DNA of 7,998 nucleotides from Alphaproteobacteria bacterium (lineage in GTDB: Bacteria > Pseudomonadota > Alphaproteobacteria > Paracaedibacterales > JAKBAR01), in NCBI GenBank assembly GCA_019745755.1, contig JAIESS010000194.1:1-7998 (forward strand), in the 5' to 3' direction. Numbering within the stretch: position 1 is the first letter of the stretch; every line of letters begins with the position of its first letter. Positions 6,150 through 7,998 of the stretch are shown piece after piece. Made by a program: the position numbers and the translations under genes. Under the pieces are notes generated by a model. That model had not been told where the DNA came from, did no database searches, and worked only from the letters and a program-made list of their open reading frames with translations.

Positions 6150-6791
6150 TCACAGACCCCATTGGCGTGGATAAAACTCTGTCCTCGGGTCTGGGGTGAT
6201 GCCAAGATGATCGAGTGTCTCTCTATAAGTTTTATGGAGTGGTGCATAATAATATCCTTTAAAGCCCCATGCGTTGGTTCCAAAATAGGTCATTCCACCA
6301 CGTTCTAAAAAACTTGGAGTTGAGAGAAAAATACCAAACATGTCATTTAGCATTGTCGGCTCCTTCTCTTCTGTCACATAGTCGCATTGGGCAACGATAA
6401 GGCAATTTTTAAGTGTGTTTGATAAATGGGGCAAGAGCTGTTTTAAAATTTCAGGAGCATATCCCTTACCTTGATATGTGCTATCCACAGCAATCGCTAG
6501 TTCAAAAATCCGTTCTTGTTTTTCAAACTCAAAAAAATCAATGCTGGCAATCAATTTCTCCGTTTTGTGTTTAAAAGCAGAAAAGAAGAGTCCTCGTTTA
6601 TAGGGGGTCTTACGCACATTGACTCCCTCATTTAAAACACACAGACCTTTGTGAGAGATGTATGGATCTGTGTAAAAATGACGAACCCTGATCAGTGTCC
6701 GTTCCGTTTGAAGAAGAAATTCAGAGGCGTCTCCTTCTCCTGCAAAAAGGAAAAGGAGGAGGAAAAATTTTACATAAAAATGCCGAACCAT
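6150..6791 (-). CDS. GNAT-like N-acetyltransferase with an N-terminal signal peptide
   Basis: This 213-residue protein has a GNAT core in the RimJ style. LLQTERTLIRVRHF (26-39) is the usual first strand; IASIDFFEF and FELAIAVDSTYQGKGYAPEIL (97-116) form the central sheet with the acetyl-CoA pyrophosphate loop QGKGYA (107-112), followed by the helix LKQLLPHL. In front stands an export-like segment: basic residues in MVRHFYVK, a hydrophobic run FFLLLFLFAG (9-18) and a possible cleavage site GDA-SE after A22. No ATG, GTG or TTG codon lies between this segment and the GNAT core, so a cytosolic start is not available. Its ATG directly follows the tgt stop codon (TAA then ATG) without its own Shine-Dalgarno, implying translational coupling. 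The C-terminal 50 residues (rich in Y, F and W) match nothing I recognise. Substrate and location are unknown. Confidence 0.72.
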   Translation of the reverse strand: MVRHFYVKFFLLLFLFAGEGDASEFLLQTERTLIRVRHFYTDPYISHKGLCVLNEGVNVRKTPYKRGLFFSAFKHKTEKLIASIDFFEFEKQERIFELAIAVDSTYQGKGYAPEILKQLLPHLSNTLKNCLIVAQCDYVTEEKEPTMLNDMFGIFLSTPSFLERGGMTYFGTNAWGFKGYYYAPLHKTYRETLDHLGITPDPRTEFYPRQWGL

Positions 6792-7982
6792 TTAGTCATC
6801 ATTAACCCAATCCGAATAGATAGTATTAAGCCTAGCTGATGAAAGGGCTGTTCGTACAGCCTTCATCAAACGGTTCATAAAAAAAACATTGTGGACAGTA
6901 ATGAGGGTGTGAGCCAGAAGCTCACCAGCTTTAAGGAGATGATGGAGGTAAGCCTTGGAATAATGGCTGCATGTATAACACCCACAATCCGGTTCGATGG
7001 GGGTATGATCATCACGACACCAACCATTATTGAGATTAATATTATCACGCCTTTTCACTGTATTATTGGGGGGTCGTACAAGAGCACCGCCGTGACGGGC
7101 CAAACGCGTAGGGTGAACACAGTCAAAGGTATCGATCCCCTGCTCCACGCCCTTAAACACATCCTTTACGCCACCAATACCAAGCAAATGGATGGGGCGC
7201 TTTGGATCCAGCTTGCTCGCGGTCATTGTAACCACATCGTACATTTGTGTTTTGTCTGCTCCAAGAGATCCGCCGATGGCATGGCCAAAATAGGGATAAT
7301 TATTCACATTATCACAGGATTCTAAGCGTAGATCTTCATACACGCCACCCTGAATAATACCGTAAAGCCGTTGCTTTTGCTCAGCCTCAAGGCGATGAAA
7401 TTCAGCGAGGGAACGCACACCCCAACGATGACTCATGCGCATAGACTTGGCTGTATAGTTTTTATCCACATTAAAAGGGGTACACTCATCAAAGCTCACA
7501 ATCAAATCAGCCCCCAGTTTGACTTGAGTCTCGATGGATTTTTCCGGCGTAAGGAGATGAATTTTTCCGTCAATATAGGACCTAAATTTCGCTCCTTCCT
7601 CCGTAATTTTAAGAAGAGTCTGGGGGCGGTGAGTGTTGCGCTTACCCTTAATCTCAGAGCTCACTGAGCCATGACCGAGGCTAAAAATCTGAAAACCGCC
7701 GGAGTCCGTGAGCATGGGCCCATCCCATCCCATGAATCTATGCAGTCCACCAGCTTTTGCCACAATATCCGCACCTGGTTGAAGAAAAAGGTGATAGGTG
7801 TTGGAGAGAATAATCTGTGTGTCGGCATCTCTCATCATATGGGGTGTCACCCCCTTAATCGAAGCCTTGGTTGCACAAAAAATAAATGCTGGTGTTTCAA
7901 TGACGCCATGGGGGGTTGTGAGGATGCCAAGGCGTGCGCGATTCGAGCCAACAATTGTATAGGTAAAGTTAAAGAGCGACAT
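6792..7982 (-). CDS. tgt: tRNA-guanine(34) transglycosylase, chlamydia-like subtype
   Basis: Tgt exchanges guanine 34 in tRNAs with GUN anticodons for preQ1 or queuine, on the queuosine pathway. At 396 residues it is slightly longer than the Zymomonas enzyme. Compared with recalled Zymomonas Tgt: general acid/base D93 (D102 there) in LTDSGGFQ, D165 and C167 (D156, C158) in FDECTPF, Q211 (Q203) and nucleophile D287 (D280) in IDTFDCVHPTR. The zinc ligands C333, C335, C338 and H364 are present. F97 replaces Y106. The base-binding loop reads AIGGSLGADK (235-244), where Zymomonas has GGLAVGE. An insert of about 15 residues follows SLGHGSVSSEIK (101-112). These differences match chlamydial Tgt as I recall it. 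An in-frame TAG two codons before the ATG (7988-7986) fixes the start. No Shine-Dalgarno is visible in the 16 bases upstream. Confidence 0.95.
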   Translation of the reverse strand: MSLFNFTYTIVGSNRARLGILTTPHGVIETPAFIFCATKASIKGVTPHMMRDADTQIILSNTYHLFLQPGADIVAKAGGLHRFMGWDGPMLTDSGGFQIFSLGHGSVSSEIKGKRNTHRPQTLLKITEEGAKFRSYIDGKIHLLTPEKSIETQVKLGADLIVSFDECTPFNVDKNYTAKSMRMSHRWGVRSLAEFHRLEAEQKQRLYGIIQGGVYEDLRLESCDNVNNYPYFGHAIGGSLGADKTQMYDVVTMTASKLDPKRPIHLLGIGGVKDVFKGVEQGIDTFDCVHPTRLARHGGALVRPPNNTVKRRDNINLNNGWCRDDHTPIEPDCGCYTCSHYSKAYLHHLLKAGELLAHTLITVHNVFFMNRLMKAVRTALSSARLNTIYSDWVNDD

Positions 7983-7998
7983 AGGCTAATGATTGTAT

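Noticed and set aside
6096..6308. GTG-started plus-strand frame crossing from the intergenic gap into the GNAT gene
   Set aside because: Most of it is antisense to the GNAT C-terminus; the start has only a weak GCGGG upstream and the product matches nothing I know.
6891..7325. Plus-strand open frame of 144 codons inside tgt
   Set aside because: It lies opposite the conserved zinc-site and nucleophile region of Tgt, and its composition reflects the opposite strand rather than a protein family.

Overview
The window looks like chromosomal core sequence from an alphaproteobacterium with moderate to low GC. Three observations point that way. RecJ carries the DCGTLAFEP form of its second motif. 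infC stands without the rpmI-rplT genes that follow it in enterobacteria. A DUF1636 metal-binding protein is present. A chlamydia-like tRNA-guanine transglycosylase, a small surface beta-barrel and a GNAT enzyme with a signal peptide would suit a host- or protist-associated lineage such as the Holosporales. That placement is inference from recalled family sequences, not from a search.

Layout, left to right. Bases 1-243 (+) are the last 80 codons of infC (IF-3). Converging on it is a minus-strand block running from 3347 down to 313: a small outer-membrane beta-barrel protein (3347-2607) with a strong promoter, a good Shine-Dalgarno and a perfect 13-bp hairpin terminator (2551-2584); then a DUF1636 protein (2542-2150); then recJ (2142-313), 7 nt further on. 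Divergent from the barrel gene is an FMN-dependent 2-hydroxy-acid oxidase (3605-4675, +). It converges with an RlmI-type 23S rRNA cytosine methyltransferase (5865-4711, -). A 284-bp AT-rich gap (5866-6149) with one clear dyad separates this from tgt (7982-6792, -) and the GNAT-like protein (6791-6150, -). The tgt stop codon directly abuts the GNAT start codon.

The genes do not form one pathway. IF-3, RlmI and Tgt serve translation, RecJ serves DNA repair, the oxidase serves 2-hydroxy-acid metabolism, and the barrel protein belongs to the cell surface. I saw no tRNA, rRNA, CRISPR array, insertion sequence, attachment site or phage gene, and no convincing new multi-gene system. The points most worth a second look are the signal-peptide GNAT coupled to tgt, the chlamydia-like features of Tgt, the missing active-site tyrosine of the oxidase, and the unusual start region of the DUF1636-recJ pair immediately behind a terminator.
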